From: Paenibacillus sp. HW567
GTDB taxonomy: Bacteria; Bacillota; Bacilli; Paenibacillales; Paenibacillaceae
Length of the DNA: 64,000 nt
Reading direction: 5' to 3'
NCBI RefSeq assembly: GCF_000374185.1
Contig: NZ_KB910518.1
Coordinates: forward strand, 6,371,623 to 6,435,622
This document shows, in pieces, positions 15,064 to 23,646 of this stretch; position 1 is the stretch's first letter; the number at the start of each line of letters is the position of its first letter. The notes below the pieces were generated by a model. The model had not been told where the DNA came from, did not search any database, and was given only the letters and a program-made list of their open reading frames with translations. The position numbers and the translations under genes were made by a program.

Positions 15064-17490
15064 ATGTCGAAGAGAGTAGCAGGCTTCAAGGAAGTTACAC
15101 CGCAGCTTCAGGCGCTCGCAGGGGGAAAAGGCGCGATGCTGAGCATACTGTACCAGAAAGGTTATCCTGTACCCGAAGGCTTCGTGGTATTTCCGGCGGC
15201 GCTGGAGAGCGGAGCTTTACAGGAGGGAGTCAGGGAAGAGATTATGGAGCAGGCGGCGGCTATACGCAGCAAGCACCCGGGCGCAAGGTTTGCCGTAAGG
15301 TCTTCGGGGCTGCGCGAGGACTCGGCGGGCGCTTCCTTTGCCGGAGAATTTGAGTCTGTACTGGATGTGGAGACAGATGAGCAGCTATGGGCAGCCCTGG
15401 ATACGGTATATCAATCCCAATTCACTGAAAGAGTGCAGGTCTACAGCAGCGTTCAAAGGATTCATGAGGTTCATTCCCTGGCGGTTGTCGTTCAGCGGAT
15501 GGTTCCGTCCGAGTTGTCGGGCGTTTTGTTTACAGCGGACCCCGTTACGGGCAGCCGGCTGTTCATGCAGGGGAATTATGTGCACGGATTAGGAGAGCAA
15601 CTGGTATCCGGTGAGGCCAACGCCCGCCTGTTCACCCTGTCCCGTCCCAAGGGCAAATATGAAGGGCCTCCGGAATGTAAAAAATATGCGTCTCAGCTAT
15701 ACCGCCATGCCCGCAAAATTGAGCAGCTCATGGGCTGTCCGCAGGATATAGAATGGGCTGCTGTAAGCGGCAAGCTGTATTTGCTGCAAGCGCGTCCGAT
15801 CACTACCTTAAGTCCGGGCAACCGCGATCATTTTGAATGCAATGATGCTTTAACCGGAGATTTCCTGTGGACTAACACCAATGTAGGGGAGTCGATTTCG
15901 GACGTGTTCACCCCGCTGAGCTGGTCGTTTCTCCGTGCCCTGGATGAAGAGCACAATGTAATTCCGGGCCACTATTTGTTGTCGGGCAATATTTGCGGAC
16001 GGGTGTATTCCAACATCAGCTTGCCGATCAGCGTTTTTGCCACATTTGGTCTGCGTTTGCAGCCGCTGCTGCGCAAAATGAGCGATCTGTTCGGGGAGAT
16101 TCCGCAAGGAGCGTCCTTGCCGATGTATCCTTTTTCGAAGCTGGAACTGATCAGGAAGCTGCTGCCCCGGATAAAATACAGCGCAAGACGCACACGCCAG
16201 GCTGTCCGGGCGTTGCCGCAATTGGTGGAGGAGACGCCGGAATGGTGCCGGACGGCCCGGGCGCGGCTGCAAGACATCCGCAGCAGGGAGGAGCTGCTGC
16301 TGTTCTGGAACCGTGAGCTATGGCCCCAAAATGTAAAGCTGTTATGGGCGGCCCTAGAGGGGGCGAGCGCTCCCATGCAAAAGCATGTCAAGTATAAGCT
16401 GAAGCTTAGCAAGCTGCTGGGCAGTGAAGCTGCGGAGCTCCTGCTCTCGAATATTGGCGATGGCGCAGAACTGGAGAGTCTGGGGCCGCTGCTGGGTATT
16501 TCCAAGATTCTCTCGGGAAAGCTGAGCCGTGAGGAGTATTTGCGGAAATACGGGCATCGCGGGCCGCATGAGGTCGAGCTGTCCACCCCCGATGCCTCCG
16601 AGGATGAGGCTTGGCTGGAGCGGCAGCTTGAGCAATATCATAATTCCCATGCCGATGTGGAGGAGCTGGTCAGCCATCAGCAGGAGCTGTATGCCGCTGC
16701 CAGGGAGAAGCTGCAGGCGCAGTTTCCGGGGAGATCTGCCAAGATTCTCCGCCAAATAACGGCTGTTCAAGAGGGGCCGCGGGTGCGTGAAGCGATCCGC
16801 TCGGAATGGACGAGAGTGACCCGCACGAATCGGGCTTTTGCGCTCAAGGCGGGTGAACTTTCCGGGATTGGGGAGGATGTATTTTTCCTGTACCTGGATG
16901 AAATTCTGAACTGGCTGGCAGGCGGGGAGCTGCCTGGACTGTCACATATTGCGGCGCGTAAGGAAACCTATGCCAGATATAAGGCCTTGCCGCCTTTGCC
17001 GCCGGTGATCAGAGGGAGATTCGATCCGTTTATCTGGGCCAAGGACCCTGAACGCAGACGGGATATCTATGATCCCGAAGCCCCGGTGCAGACTGTTCAC
17101 GGGTCTGAGGAGCTGCGGGGATTTCCCGGGGCGGCAGGGCGGATTGAGGGCGTTGTGCGCGTGCTTGCCGAGCCTGAGGATGGGGGACAACTGCTGCCTG
17201 GAGAAATTCTGGTGGCTGCGGTGACCAATGTGGGCTGGACGCTCTGTTTTCCAAGGGCTGCGGCGATTGTAACTGATATTGGCGCGCCGCTGTCCCATGC
17301 GGCGATTGTCGCCAGAGAGCTGGGCATACCCGCTGTTGTTGGCTGCGGCAATGCCACCGCGAGACTACACACAGGGGACCGGGTAATCGTTGACGGAGCC
17401 AGAGGAATCATCCAGATGGTCTCGGCTTCAAGCCATGTTCGTGATAAACTGGAAAGGGACGAGATTCCGGGAATAATCATCGGGGAGTGA
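15064..17490 (+). CDS. PEP/pyruvate-binding phosphotransferase, YvkC / rifampicin phosphotransferase-like
   Basis: 808 residues in the order of rifampicin phosphotransferases and PEP synthases: an ATP-grasp PPDK_N domain at about 5-245 (GGKGAMLSILYQKGYPVPEGFVV, FAVRSSGLREDSAGASFAGEFES, DIEWAAVSGKLYLLQARPI), a long middle domain, and a swivelling phospho-His domain at the end (TDIGAPLSHAAIVARELGIPAVVGCGNA) with catalytic His745. Length is slightly below Rph (about 860-870). It may phosphorylate a rifamycin-like or other small molecule using ATP; this is a family inference. The ATG at 15064 follows GGAGG. It overlaps or abuts the TetR gene, as in the B. subtilis yvkC-yvkB pair. Confidence 0.85.
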   Translation: MSKRVAGFKEVTPQLQALAGGKGAMLSILYQKGYPVPEGFVVFPAALESGALQEGVREEIMEQAAAIRSKHPGARFAVRSSGLREDSAGASFAGEFESVLDVETDEQLWAALDTVYQSQFTERVQVYSSVQRIHEVHSLAVVVQRMVPSELSGVLFTADPVTGSRLFMQGNYVHGLGEQLVSGEANARLFTLSRPKGKYEGPPECKKYASQLYRHARKIEQLMGCPQDIEWAAVSGKLYLLQARPITTLSPGNRDHFECNDALTGDFLWTNTNVGESISDVFTPLSWSFLRALDEEHNVIPGHYLLSGNICGRVYSNISLPISVFATFGLRLQPLLRKMSDLFGEIPQGASLPMYPFSKLELIRKLLPRIKYSARRTRQAVRALPQLVEETPEWCRTARARLQDIRSREELLLFWNRELWPQNVKLLWAALEGASAPMQKHVKYKLKLSKLLGSEAAELLLSNIGDGAELESLGPLLGISKILSGKLSREEYLRKYGHRGPHEVELSTPDASEDEAWLERQLEQYHNSHADVEELVSHQQELYAAAREKLQAQFPGRSAKILRQITAVQEGPRVREAIRSEWTRVTRTNRAFALKAGELSGIGEDVFFLYLDEILNWLAGGELPGLSHIAARKETYARYKALPPLPPVIRGRFDPFIWAKDPERRRDIYDPEAPVQTVHGSEELRGFPGAAGRIEGVVRVLAEPEDGGQLLPGEILVAAVTNVGWTLCFPRAAAIVTDIGAPLSHAAIVARELGIPAVVGCGNATARLHTGDRVIVDGARGIIQMVSASSHVRDKLERDEIPGIIIGE

Positions 17491-17495
17491 ACGGT

Positions 17496-18092
17496 TTGAC
17501 GTTGAATCATCGGCAAGCAGGCTTACGTGAACGCAAAAAGGCAAAAACGATGGCAAGCATTCAGATGCACGCGCTGCGGCTCTTCCGCGAGCTTGGCTAT
17601 AAAGCGACAACTGTGGAGCAAATCGCAGAGGCTGCGGAGATTTCCTACAGCACTTTTTTTCGCTATTTCTCTTCGAAGGAAGATGTGCTGATTATTGATA
17701 ACTACGATCCTCTGCTGATCTCCTCCTTTGAGAGCCAGCCGGCTGAGCTGAGTCCGCTCCAGGCGCTGCGCAATGCTATGCTGTCGGGTGTTAAGGAGAT
17801 GACTCCCGGGGAGCTGGCGACGATGCGTGAGCGGAACGAGCTGGTGATGTCCGTCCCCGAGCTGCGGGCGGCGATGCTGAATAACATGCTGAGCATGATG
17901 GACTTAATCATTGATATGACCTGTAAGCGCACGGGCCGGCAGCGGGAGGATATCGCGGTGCGCACCTTCGCCGGGGCGGTCACAGGTGTCAATATATCGG
18001 TGATGCTGCATTATGCGGAGCATGCGGAAGCCGATTTTTCCATTTTGCTGGGGGAGGCTTTAAGCAAACTGGAGGAGGGCTTGACGCTGTAG
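17496..18092 (+). CDS. TetR-family regulator, YvkB-like
   Basis: About 198 residues. The TetR helix-turn-helix is clear (MASIQMHALRLFRELGYKATTVEQIAEAAEISYSTFFRYFSSKEDVLI); the rest is helical. The TTG at 17496 lies 8 bases after GGGGAG; a GTG at 17487 overlapping the previous stop is the alternative. Immediate coupling to the PEP-dependent phosphotransferase gene suggests it controls that operon through the inverted repeats near 15017. Confidence 0.85.
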   Translation: MTLNHRQAGLRERKKAKTMASIQMHALRLFRELGYKATTVEQIAEAAEISYSTFFRYFSSKEDVLIIDNYDPLLISSFESQPAELSPLQALRNAMLSGVKEMTPGELATMRERNELVMSVPELRAAMLNNMLSMMDLIIDMTCKRTGRQREDIAVRTFAGAVTGVNISVMLHYAEHAEADFSILLGEALSKLEEGLTL

Positions 18093-18129
18093 GGAAGGAG
18101 CAATGCTCCGGATCAATTTTATAGGCAAC

Positions 18130-18164
18130 GACACAGGGGCACTCCGGGCGGGTGTCTTTTTTTT
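18130..18164 (+). terminator. intrinsic terminator after the yvkCB-like operon
   Basis: GACAC (18130-18134) pairs with GTGTC (18152-18156), with GC-rich sequence between, followed by eight T. Confidence 0.75.
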
Positions 18165-18316
18165 GACATCACAATGCTGTAAAAGGCTGAAGTAGGCCTT
18201 AGGATACAATTAAGAAATTTAGATATTAAGGCTCACTTACATCCAGGCTAAATCAACTATAATAAATGCGTATACGCTCGACATTTTTTGACATTTTTAA
18301 TGGGGTGATAGGATAG

Positions 18317-19039
18317 ATGGCGACACCTTTTTTCAAGAAGAAAGATGCGGTGGACAAGCAGCTCAGGCCTGACATGGTTCAAAAGATTCAAGAGGCGGAA
18401 GACCCGTCTGAGGAAGCTGAAGCCTATGAGTCTGGAGGCAGCCTTAACGGGGTTATCTCCACGGGGAAAGCGCAGCTTGACAAGAAGTCGCTGGATTTGA
18501 TTTTTGCGGTGGAACAGATGATCCAGGCCAGAGCGCATGCCGAGACGACCATCCATGAGCTGCAGGACCGGTTGACCCATTCGGGCGGGCATGTGGAGCG
18601 TCTGAACAAGGACCTGAAGAATTTGAATAAGGTCATTGAGGACCGGGAGAAGAACATCCGGGAGCTGGAGCATAAATTGGTGGAAAGGAACCTGAAGGTG
18701 GATCAGGTAATGGAAGATTACCGCGAGCTGCACACCACCCTGGCTTCGGATATGGATGAGCTTAAGAGCACTATCGAGCTGGAGCAGCAGAAGTACGCCA
18801 ATCTTGTGCAGAAGCATAATGATGCCATTTCAGACAAGCTGAAGAAAATGAACGAGCAGGAAGAAAAGATCGGACGTCTTGAAACGGAGAACGCCCATTT
18901 GAAGCAGAAATATGATACGGTCCGGCAGGAGAAAGCCTACCTCTCCGGCATGATCAGCGATTTCACCACCCGTATGACGGTACCCTTTGGGAGCAGTGCC
19001 CTGCCGGTTGAACCGAATGACGCGAATGGAGATACATAG
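18317..19039 (+). CDS. cytoplasmic coiled-coil protein, function unknown
   Basis: 240 residues. Residues about 60-215 form a nearly continuous coiled coil rich in Glu, Lys and Leu (HELQDRLTHSGGHVERLNKD, LKNLNKVIEDREKNIRELEH, NEQEEKIGRLETENAHLKQK). The N-terminus starts MATPFFKKKD; there is no signal peptide or membrane helix. It ends five bases before the polysaccharide deacetylase gene, so the two are co-transcribed. A structural or scaffolding role linked to the cell envelope is possible but only inferred from the neighbour. A TATAAT at 18258 probably belongs to its promoter. Confidence 0.75.
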   Translation: MATPFFKKKDAVDKQLRPDMVQKIQEAEDPSEEAEAYESGGSLNGVISTGKAQLDKKSLDLIFAVEQMIQARAHAETTIHELQDRLTHSGGHVERLNKDLKNLNKVIEDREKNIRELEHKLVERNLKVDQVMEDYRELHTTLASDMDELKSTIELEQQKYANLVQKHNDAISDKLKKMNEQEEKIGRLETENAHLKQKYDTVRQEKAYLSGMISDFTTRMTVPFGSSALPVEPNDANGDT

Positions 19040-19044
19040 GTCTT

Positions 19045-20427
19045 ATGCCGCTTGTTGAACAAAACGCCGCTCTCCTGATAGAGCTGCTGTCGCTTAAGCA
19101 TCAGGAGGACAGTTATCAGATAGAGGTAGGTATAACCCATAGCGGCGGATTTACGCAGCAATTACTCCTCATTGATGAATTTACATACCTGCAAATGAAC
19201 TCGCTTGGCCCTTTTGAAGGGCAAAGAGTAAGGCTGTCGCTTTACTCCAAGTGGGACCCTTTTCGCCGCACCTATTTCAGCACGCTCATCAAGATGAACA
19301 GCACCTTCAGCGAGCCGCTGTATTTTGCCTGTTCCGAAGAATATGTCTCACAGCTACTACAATTTAAGCAGCAGCACCCTCCGCCAGAAGAAGTGAGGAC
19401 GGTTCAGGCTGAACTCCCTTCCGAAGAGAACCAACCCGTGAAGCGTAGAAAAGATGCCCTCCGGCTGGCCCGGCCCATTGTCCTGCGTTATGTCCTGTTC
19501 AGCCTCCTGTTCGTATTGTTCTTCCTGAGGATGGATGACCAATTGCTCAACAGCGCGGAAGCCCATGAAAACTTCATTCGGCCGGACGAAGCTGCCGGGA
19601 AGCCCGTTTCTGCCACCCATGCTCCAGAGATCCAGGTGGCTTCCTTACATAGTGAACAGGACGAGGTTTTACCGGAACCGAAGCCGGAGCGGTCAGCGAA
19701 CCCTGAGCAGTCAGCAAAGCCGGAGCAGTCAGCGGAACCGAAGCCGAAGCAGTTACCGGAACCGAAGCCGGAACAGACACAGGTACCGGAGCAGGCACCG
19801 GAGAAGGTGGAAGCTGCCCAGGCACAGAGCCCGCTGGTTGAATTGCTGGAGCTGGACGGAAGCCGCTATGAGTACAGTTTGGCCAAAGGGTATGTGGCGT
19901 TGTCCTTTGATGATGGACCATCGGAGTATACCCGGCAAATCGTAGATATTCTGCAGGAGCATGGGGTTGCGGCGAACTTTCTGTTTATCGGCCAGAATGC
20001 GAAGCAGCATCCTGATGAAGTACGTTATGCCGCTGAGCATGGGATGCCGGTGGGCAGCCATTCCTGGGATCACAGCGAGATGACGAAGAACAGCATTGAA
20101 GAGAACCGGACCAATCTGGCCCGGTCCATCCGCGAGCTGGAGCAGACTACCGGGGAGCCAGTAACTGTATTTCGTCCGCCTTATGGAGCTATTAATAGTA
20201 AGCTTGCCGCAGAAGCCGGCAGACAGCACCTCAAGGTGCTGCTCTGGAACCGTGATCCCGAGGACTGGAAGGTGAATACAGCCGAGCAAATCCTCCACTA
20301 TTTTCACAATACAGATCCTTCAGGGGGCATATATCTTCTGCACGAAAAAGCAATTACCGTCAAGGCGCTGCCTGAAATTATTGACTATCTGAAGAGTAAG
20401 AAGCTGAAATTTGCTATTTTGAAATAG
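19045..20427 (+). CDS. membrane-anchored polysaccharide deacetylase (NodB domain)
   Basis: 460 residues: a cytoplasmic N-terminal region (1-150), one membrane helix (about 152-170, IVLRYVLFSLLFVLFFL), an extracytoplasmic linker of imperfect EPKPEQ/SAxPEQ repeats (about 205-260) and a C-terminal NodB domain (about 280-455). Motifs are ALSFDDGPSEYT (motif 1), GSHSWDHSEM (motif 2, both metal His present), FRPPYGAINS (motif 3), LLWNRDPEDW (motif 4) and GIYLLHEK (motif 5, His kept, following Asp replaced by Glu). It probably removes N-acetyl groups from peptidoglycan or another wall glycan. The cytoplasmic N-terminal extension is unusual for these enzymes; with the coiled-coil partner it may sense an intracellular state. 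Confidence 0.85.
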   Translation: MPLVEQNAALLIELLSLKHQEDSYQIEVGITHSGGFTQQLLLIDEFTYLQMNSLGPFEGQRVRLSLYSKWDPFRRTYFSTLIKMNSTFSEPLYFACSEEYVSQLLQFKQQHPPPEEVRTVQAELPSEENQPVKRRKDALRLARPIVLRYVLFSLLFVLFFLRMDDQLLNSAEAHENFIRPDEAAGKPVSATHAPEIQVASLHSEQDEVLPEPKPERSANPEQSAKPEQSAEPKPKQLPEPKPEQTQVPEQAPEKVEAAQAQSPLVELLELDGSRYEYSLAKGYVALSFDDGPSEYTRQIVDILQEHGVAANFLFIGQNAKQHPDEVRYAAEHGMPVGSHSWDHSEMTKNSIEENRTNLARSIRELEQTTGEPVTVFRPPYGAINSKLAAEAGRQHLKVLLWNRDPEDWKVNTAEQILHYFHNTDPSGGIYLLHEKAITVKALPEIIDYLKSKKLKFAILK

Positions 20428-20456
20428 TTCATCCTATATACTCTATTAACGGCAAG

Positions 20457-20490
20457 AAGCGTTACCTGCGGCTGTGGGTACGCTTTTTTT
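20457..20490 (+). terminator. intrinsic terminator
   Basis: AAGCG and TACC (20457-20466) pair with GGTA and CGCTT (20477-20485) with one bulge on each side, followed by a T run. Confidence 0.75.
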
Positions 20491-20633
20491 GTGTGTGGAG
20501 ACCGGTGGCAGTGGCGGCGGGGGATTCTTCTTGTTTTAATAAAAGAAATTTGAGACAATAAATGAATGTTGTTAGCCGGGTCTCTGCAAGGTAGAATAAA
20601 TTGAACTTTACTGTTTTGAAAAGAGGATAAATA

Positions 20634-21731
20634 ATGAATAAACCATCCATTTATGGATTAACTTTAGAGCAACTGGCGTCTTGGCTGGTGGAGCACGGCC
20701 ATAAGAAATCCCGCGCGTCCCGGATCTGGGAATCTCTGTACCGCCAGCGGGTTACGGATTTTGCGGAAATGACTGAGGTGAATGTCGAAACGGTACAACT
20801 GCTGGCGGAGCATTTTGTCTTTCAGTCGATGGAAGAGCATGTGAAGCAGGAGTCGGCGGACGGCACCATCAAGTTCCTGTTCCGCTTGAAGGACGGCAAT
20901 CTGATTGAGACGGTGCTGATGCGGCAGAAATACGGCTTGTCGGTCTGTGTGACCACGCAGGTCGGGTGCAACATCGGCTGCAGCTTTTGTGCGAGCGGAC
21001 TGCTGGCGAAGAGCCGCGACCTCTCCAGCGGAGAGATTGTAGAGCAGATTATGAAGGTTCAGCATCATCTGGATAAGCTGGGGCTTGGGCAAAGAGTCAG
21101 CCACGTGGTTGTGATGGGTATCGGCGAGCCGTTCGACAATTTCGAGAATCTGCTGAATTTCCTGGACATCATCAAGCATCACAAAGGTCTGGCGATTGCC
21201 GGCAAAGGCATAACAGTATCTACGAGCGGACTGGCTAATAAAATCAGAGAATTCGCTGATGCAGGCACGCAGGTCAACCTGGCGATTTCTCTGCATGCGC
21301 CGAACAATGAGCTGCGGACACGGATCATGAAGATCAACCGCGCCATTCCTATAGAGAAATTAATGCCGGCCATCGACTACTATCTGGAGAAGACGAACCG
21401 GAGAATTACCTTGGAGTACATTTTGCTGAAGGACGTCAATGACCGTCAGGAGCATGCGCTGGAGCTGGCCGAGCTGATTGGAGACCGGCGGCAGATGGCT
21501 AATGTGAATCTGATTCCGTATAATCCGGTGGACGAGCACAGCCAATACCAGCGGAGTGAACGCGAATCCGTGCGGGCCTTCTTCGACACGCTCAAAAAGC
21601 AGGGCGTCAGCGTAAGCACCCGGCTGGAGCACGGTGTCGACATCGACGCCGCCTGCGGCCAGCTTCGCAGCAAGCAGATCAAGAAAGCTAAGGCCGGCGA
21701 GGCCGGGAAAAGCAGCGTGGCGGCGGGGTAA
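20634..21731 (+). CDS. rlmN: dual-specificity 23S rRNA/tRNA A2503/A37 C2-methyltransferase RlmN
   Basis: 365 residues with the radical-SAM motif CNIGCSFCASG (C-x3-C-x2-C) at about residues 110-120, preceded by GNLIETVLMRQKYGLSVCVTTQVG and followed by VVVMGIGEPFDNFENLLNFL and the conserved catalytic segment LHAPNNELRTRIMKINRAIP. The C-terminal VDIDAACGQLR contains the cysteine that forms the methyl-transfer intermediate. The enzyme methylates C2 of A2503 in 23S rRNA and A37 of some tRNAs. The family's usual length is about 345-385. The ATG follows AGAGGA. The Lys/Ala-rich tail is nonessential in relatives. Confidence 0.93.
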   Translation: MNKPSIYGLTLEQLASWLVEHGHKKSRASRIWESLYRQRVTDFAEMTEVNVETVQLLAEHFVFQSMEEHVKQESADGTIKFLFRLKDGNLIETVLMRQKYGLSVCVTTQVGCNIGCSFCASGLLAKSRDLSSGEIVEQIMKVQHHLDKLGLGQRVSHVVVMGIGEPFDNFENLLNFLDIIKHHKGLAIAGKGITVSTSGLANKIREFADAGTQVNLAISLHAPNNELRTRIMKINRAIPIEKLMPAIDYYLEKTNRRITLEYILLKDVNDRQEHALELAELIGDRRQMANVNLIPYNPVDEHSQYQRSERESVRAFFDTLKKQGVSVSTRLEHGVDIDAACGQLRSKQIKKAKAGEAGKSSVAAG

Positions 21732-21787
21732 GGCTCGGCGGTTTGCGGGGGGAATGTTCCCCCTTCGCGGGCGGAGCGTGCCGAAAC

Positions 21788-21908
21788 AACGGCAGGAATG
21801 CCGTTAAAAGCGCTGCCGTGACGGGAACGGGCTGGAGTAACGGCAAAAGTACCGTTACTCGGCCTCTCATGCCGGAAACGGGCTGAAATAACGGCAGAAA
21901 TACGGTTA
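21788..21908 (+). repeat. 51-bp-period GNRA-hairpin repeat, array A (3 units)
   Basis: Hairpin cores begin at 21788 (AACGGCAGGAATGCCGTT), 21839 (AACGGCAAAAGTACCGTT) and 21890 (AACGGCAGAAATACGGTT), exactly 51 bp apart. The first has perfect AACGGCA/TGCCGTT arms. The bases between cores share ACGGG(A)ACGGGCTG-like stretches. The region 21732-22204 has no credible gene. This is the same family as the arrays at 33.1 and 49.8 kb. Confidence 0.8.
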
Positions 21909-21982
21909 AATATTCTTCCGTAACGAGAGCGGGGTAAGCCTGCTAAGTTTATCTAGCTAATGAGAAGGTATCGTATAACCGC

Positions 21983-22028
21983 AAGAGCGGCGCAAAGTGT
22001 TCGTACACTTGAGCCGCTCTTCTTTTTA
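21983..22028 (+). terminator. long hairpin terminator
   Basis: AAGAGCGGC (21983-21991) pairs perfectly with GCCGCTCTT (22013-22021); AAGTGT/ACACTT extends the stem inside, closing on TCGT. CTTTTTAT follows. Probably ends transcripts coming from rlmN through the repeat. Confidence 0.8.
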
Positions 22029-22204
22029 TAGGCAACAGGGTTATTGCGAATGGGGCAGGTGCTACAGGTGTTTAGTCAAGTGGAAGCTGATGGTGACCGG
22101 ACGTTTTCTTGGTGATCCGGCAGGGGGAGCGGAGGGCAGAAGCCTTTGCCTTGGATTTTATGCTACAATAGCCTGGACGGAATTGAAGAAAAGAGGTATG
22201 AGCA

Positions 22205-22492
22205 TTGTTGACATTTAAAAGCTATACCGTGGAGGATGTTAGAGACCCTTTCGGTATTATAAGCGGCAAGCGATATGAGTTCATGATTGAACTGGACGTG
22301 CCGGAGGACGACGAGCTTTATGAAGAGGGCGGCGTTTCTGCACGGGTAATCGTCAAAGTGGTAGAAGAGCAGGCAAGCATTGTTACCTATGATCTGCTGG
22401 AAACCTCAACCGGCCGGATTCTCGATTTTGATCTGGAAGAGGATGAGGAAGCAGACCTTGAGCTGTTCTGCAAGGAGCATCTGTCAGAATAA
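22205..22492 (+). CDS. small acidic protein, DUF6509-like
   Basis: 95 residues, very acidic (VPEDDELYEEGG, DFDLEEDEEADLELFCKEHLSE). The pattern TVEDVRDPFGIISGKRYEFMIELDVPEDDELY and the FCKEHL end resemble small Bacillales proteins I associate with DUF6509. No membrane segment. Start is TTG with AAGAGGT 8 bases upstream, followed by a second TTG codon. Function unknown. It is flanked by terminators and forms a single-gene unit. Confidence 0.65.
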   Translation: MLTFKSYTVEDVRDPFGIISGKRYEFMIELDVPEDDELYEEGGVSARVIVKVVEEQASIVTYDLLETSTGRILDFDLEEDEEADLELFCKEHLSE

Positions 22493-22530
22493 GATTTAAT
22501 AAGATGGCGCATAGTAGTCTAAGTGAAATA

Positions 22531-22567
22531 GGGGGAGCTGCTGAGTTGGCGGCTCCCTCATTTTGTT
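22531..22567 (+). terminator. intrinsic terminator
   Basis: GGGAGC (22533-22538) pairs with GCTCCC (22552-22557), then TCATTTTGTTG. Confidence 0.65.
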
Positions 22568-22604
22568 GTATTCAACGACTATAGACGATGGTAGAAGACA
22601 CTCT

Positions 22605-22745
22605 ATTGCACTTTATACAGCAGCTCGCAGCGATTACTCTCCAAAAACGAAATCTGTTGTATTCCGTACAGCAGATCTTTGATAAAAGGCGGCAAATGGG
22701 CGAATTTGGTCTTTTGGAGTGTACACAGTGCAGCAGATTTGAAAA
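22605..22745 (+). repeat. possible repeat with TACAGCAG core
   Basis: TACAGCAG occurs at 22615 and 22667 (52 bp apart) in similar surroundings, and CAGTGCAGCAGATTT follows at about 22726. Weak but non-random looking. No gene is evident in this stretch. Confidence 0.35.
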
Positions 22746-22842
22746 TCTCCAGCGCTGTGCCTAGTTCTACTGTAGAAAGTGCCTACGGGCTTGGTGTCAA
22801 AAAACTGCTGCAGCTCGGAGATGTTACTGCACTTATAGGCAA

Positions 22843-23010
22843 TGACGGCCCCGGGGCCGAGGCCGGGCTTAACCGCCAGCGAACATCCGCTGCTGCGGAT
22901 GAACTACTCCTCCTGGGTGGTTCCGGTGGAGAACGATACGGTGCTTGACGCGCCTTGCTTGCCGTACTGGTGCCCGCAGAAATCAACGATGTTCCTTGGG
23001 TCCACGGTGT
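22843..23010 (+). pseudogene. possible decayed gene remnant
   Basis: In a 527-bp gap, bases from about 22843 encode 50-60 residues that look protein-like (HPLLRMNYSSWVVPVENDTV, LDAPCLPYWCPQKSTMFLGS) but there is no ribosome site and no upstream domain. It may be the tail of a lost gene; no family was recognised. Low confidence. Confidence 0.2.
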
Positions 23011-23019
23011 GAATCCGGC

Positions 23020-23484
23020 TTATCTCCCAGCTTCATCCGCTTCCGTCAGTCCCTTGGCTTGGGCGCTGCGCTGCGCCTGCTTGCGGTTAAGTCTGGCCAG
23101 CAGCCCGCTGAAGGTATGGCAATCCTCAGGAGACCAGTCCTCAAAAATCTCCCCATACCGTTTCAGACGAATGCTCCGCGCCTCCTCCAGCTTGCTTGCA
23201 CCCAGTTCAGTGATCTGAAAATAGCTTGATCTCCCATCCTGCGGATCGGGTACGCGTATGGCATAACCTTTGGTTTCAAGCACGCTCGTCTGTCTGCTGA
23301 TCGTAGAGGCATCGAGACCGAATTCCTCTGCCAGCAGCTTGACTCCCACCTTCTCATGACGGGCCAGATGGTAGAGCAGCGTATATGTCGAGCGGTCCAG
23401 ACCGCCGTGTTTCTTGTCGAGGGAGGAGTGGCGAATGAGTGTCATCAGCTCGTTGTTAAGGGCCTCCAAATTTTTATCATCCAT
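23020..23484 (-). CDS. MarR-family transcriptional regulator
   Basis: 154 residues with the MarR winged helix (LDRSTYTLLYHLARHEKVGVKLLAEEFGLDASTISRQTSVLETKGYAIRVPDPQDGRSSYFQITELG), including the wing DPQDGRSS. The start at 23484 has AAGGAG at 8-9 bases; an upstream ATG at 23529 lacks one. It diverges from a drug-efflux gene, and two TGTAT-N-ATACA palindromes lie between them, over that gene's promoter. It therefore probably represses the efflux pump and is relieved by a phenolic or drug ligand, as is usual for this family. Confidence 0.9.
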   Translation of the reverse strand: MDDKNLEALNNELMTLIRHSSLDKKHGGLDRSTYTLLYHLARHEKVGVKLLAEEFGLDASTISRQTSVLETKGYAIRVPDPQDGRSSYFQITELGASKLEEARSIRLKRYGEIFEDWSPEDCHTFSGLLARLNRKQAQRSAQAKGLTEADEAGR

Positions 23485-23530
23485 AGTGTAGTCTCCTTCT
23501 TTTACTGAAAATAGAATGAAATAAGTCATA

Positions 23531-23588
23531 TTGACTTACAGAACTATAGTTGTATAATACACATATAATAATTTGATTGTATCATACA
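23531..23588 (+). promoter_or_regulatory. MFS gene promoter with two MarR-type operators
   Basis: TTGACT (23531-23536), 16 bp, TATAAT (23553-23558). The palindrome TGTATAATACA (23551-23561) covers the -10 and a second, TGTATCATACA (23578-23588), lies 27 bp downstream centre to centre. Both fit MarR-family operator style. Confidence 0.75.
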
Positions 23589-23646
23589 TCTAAAATGCAG
23601 AGAAGTTATTTTTCATTCATTGTGTTTTAAAAGAGGAGAGAAGCTA

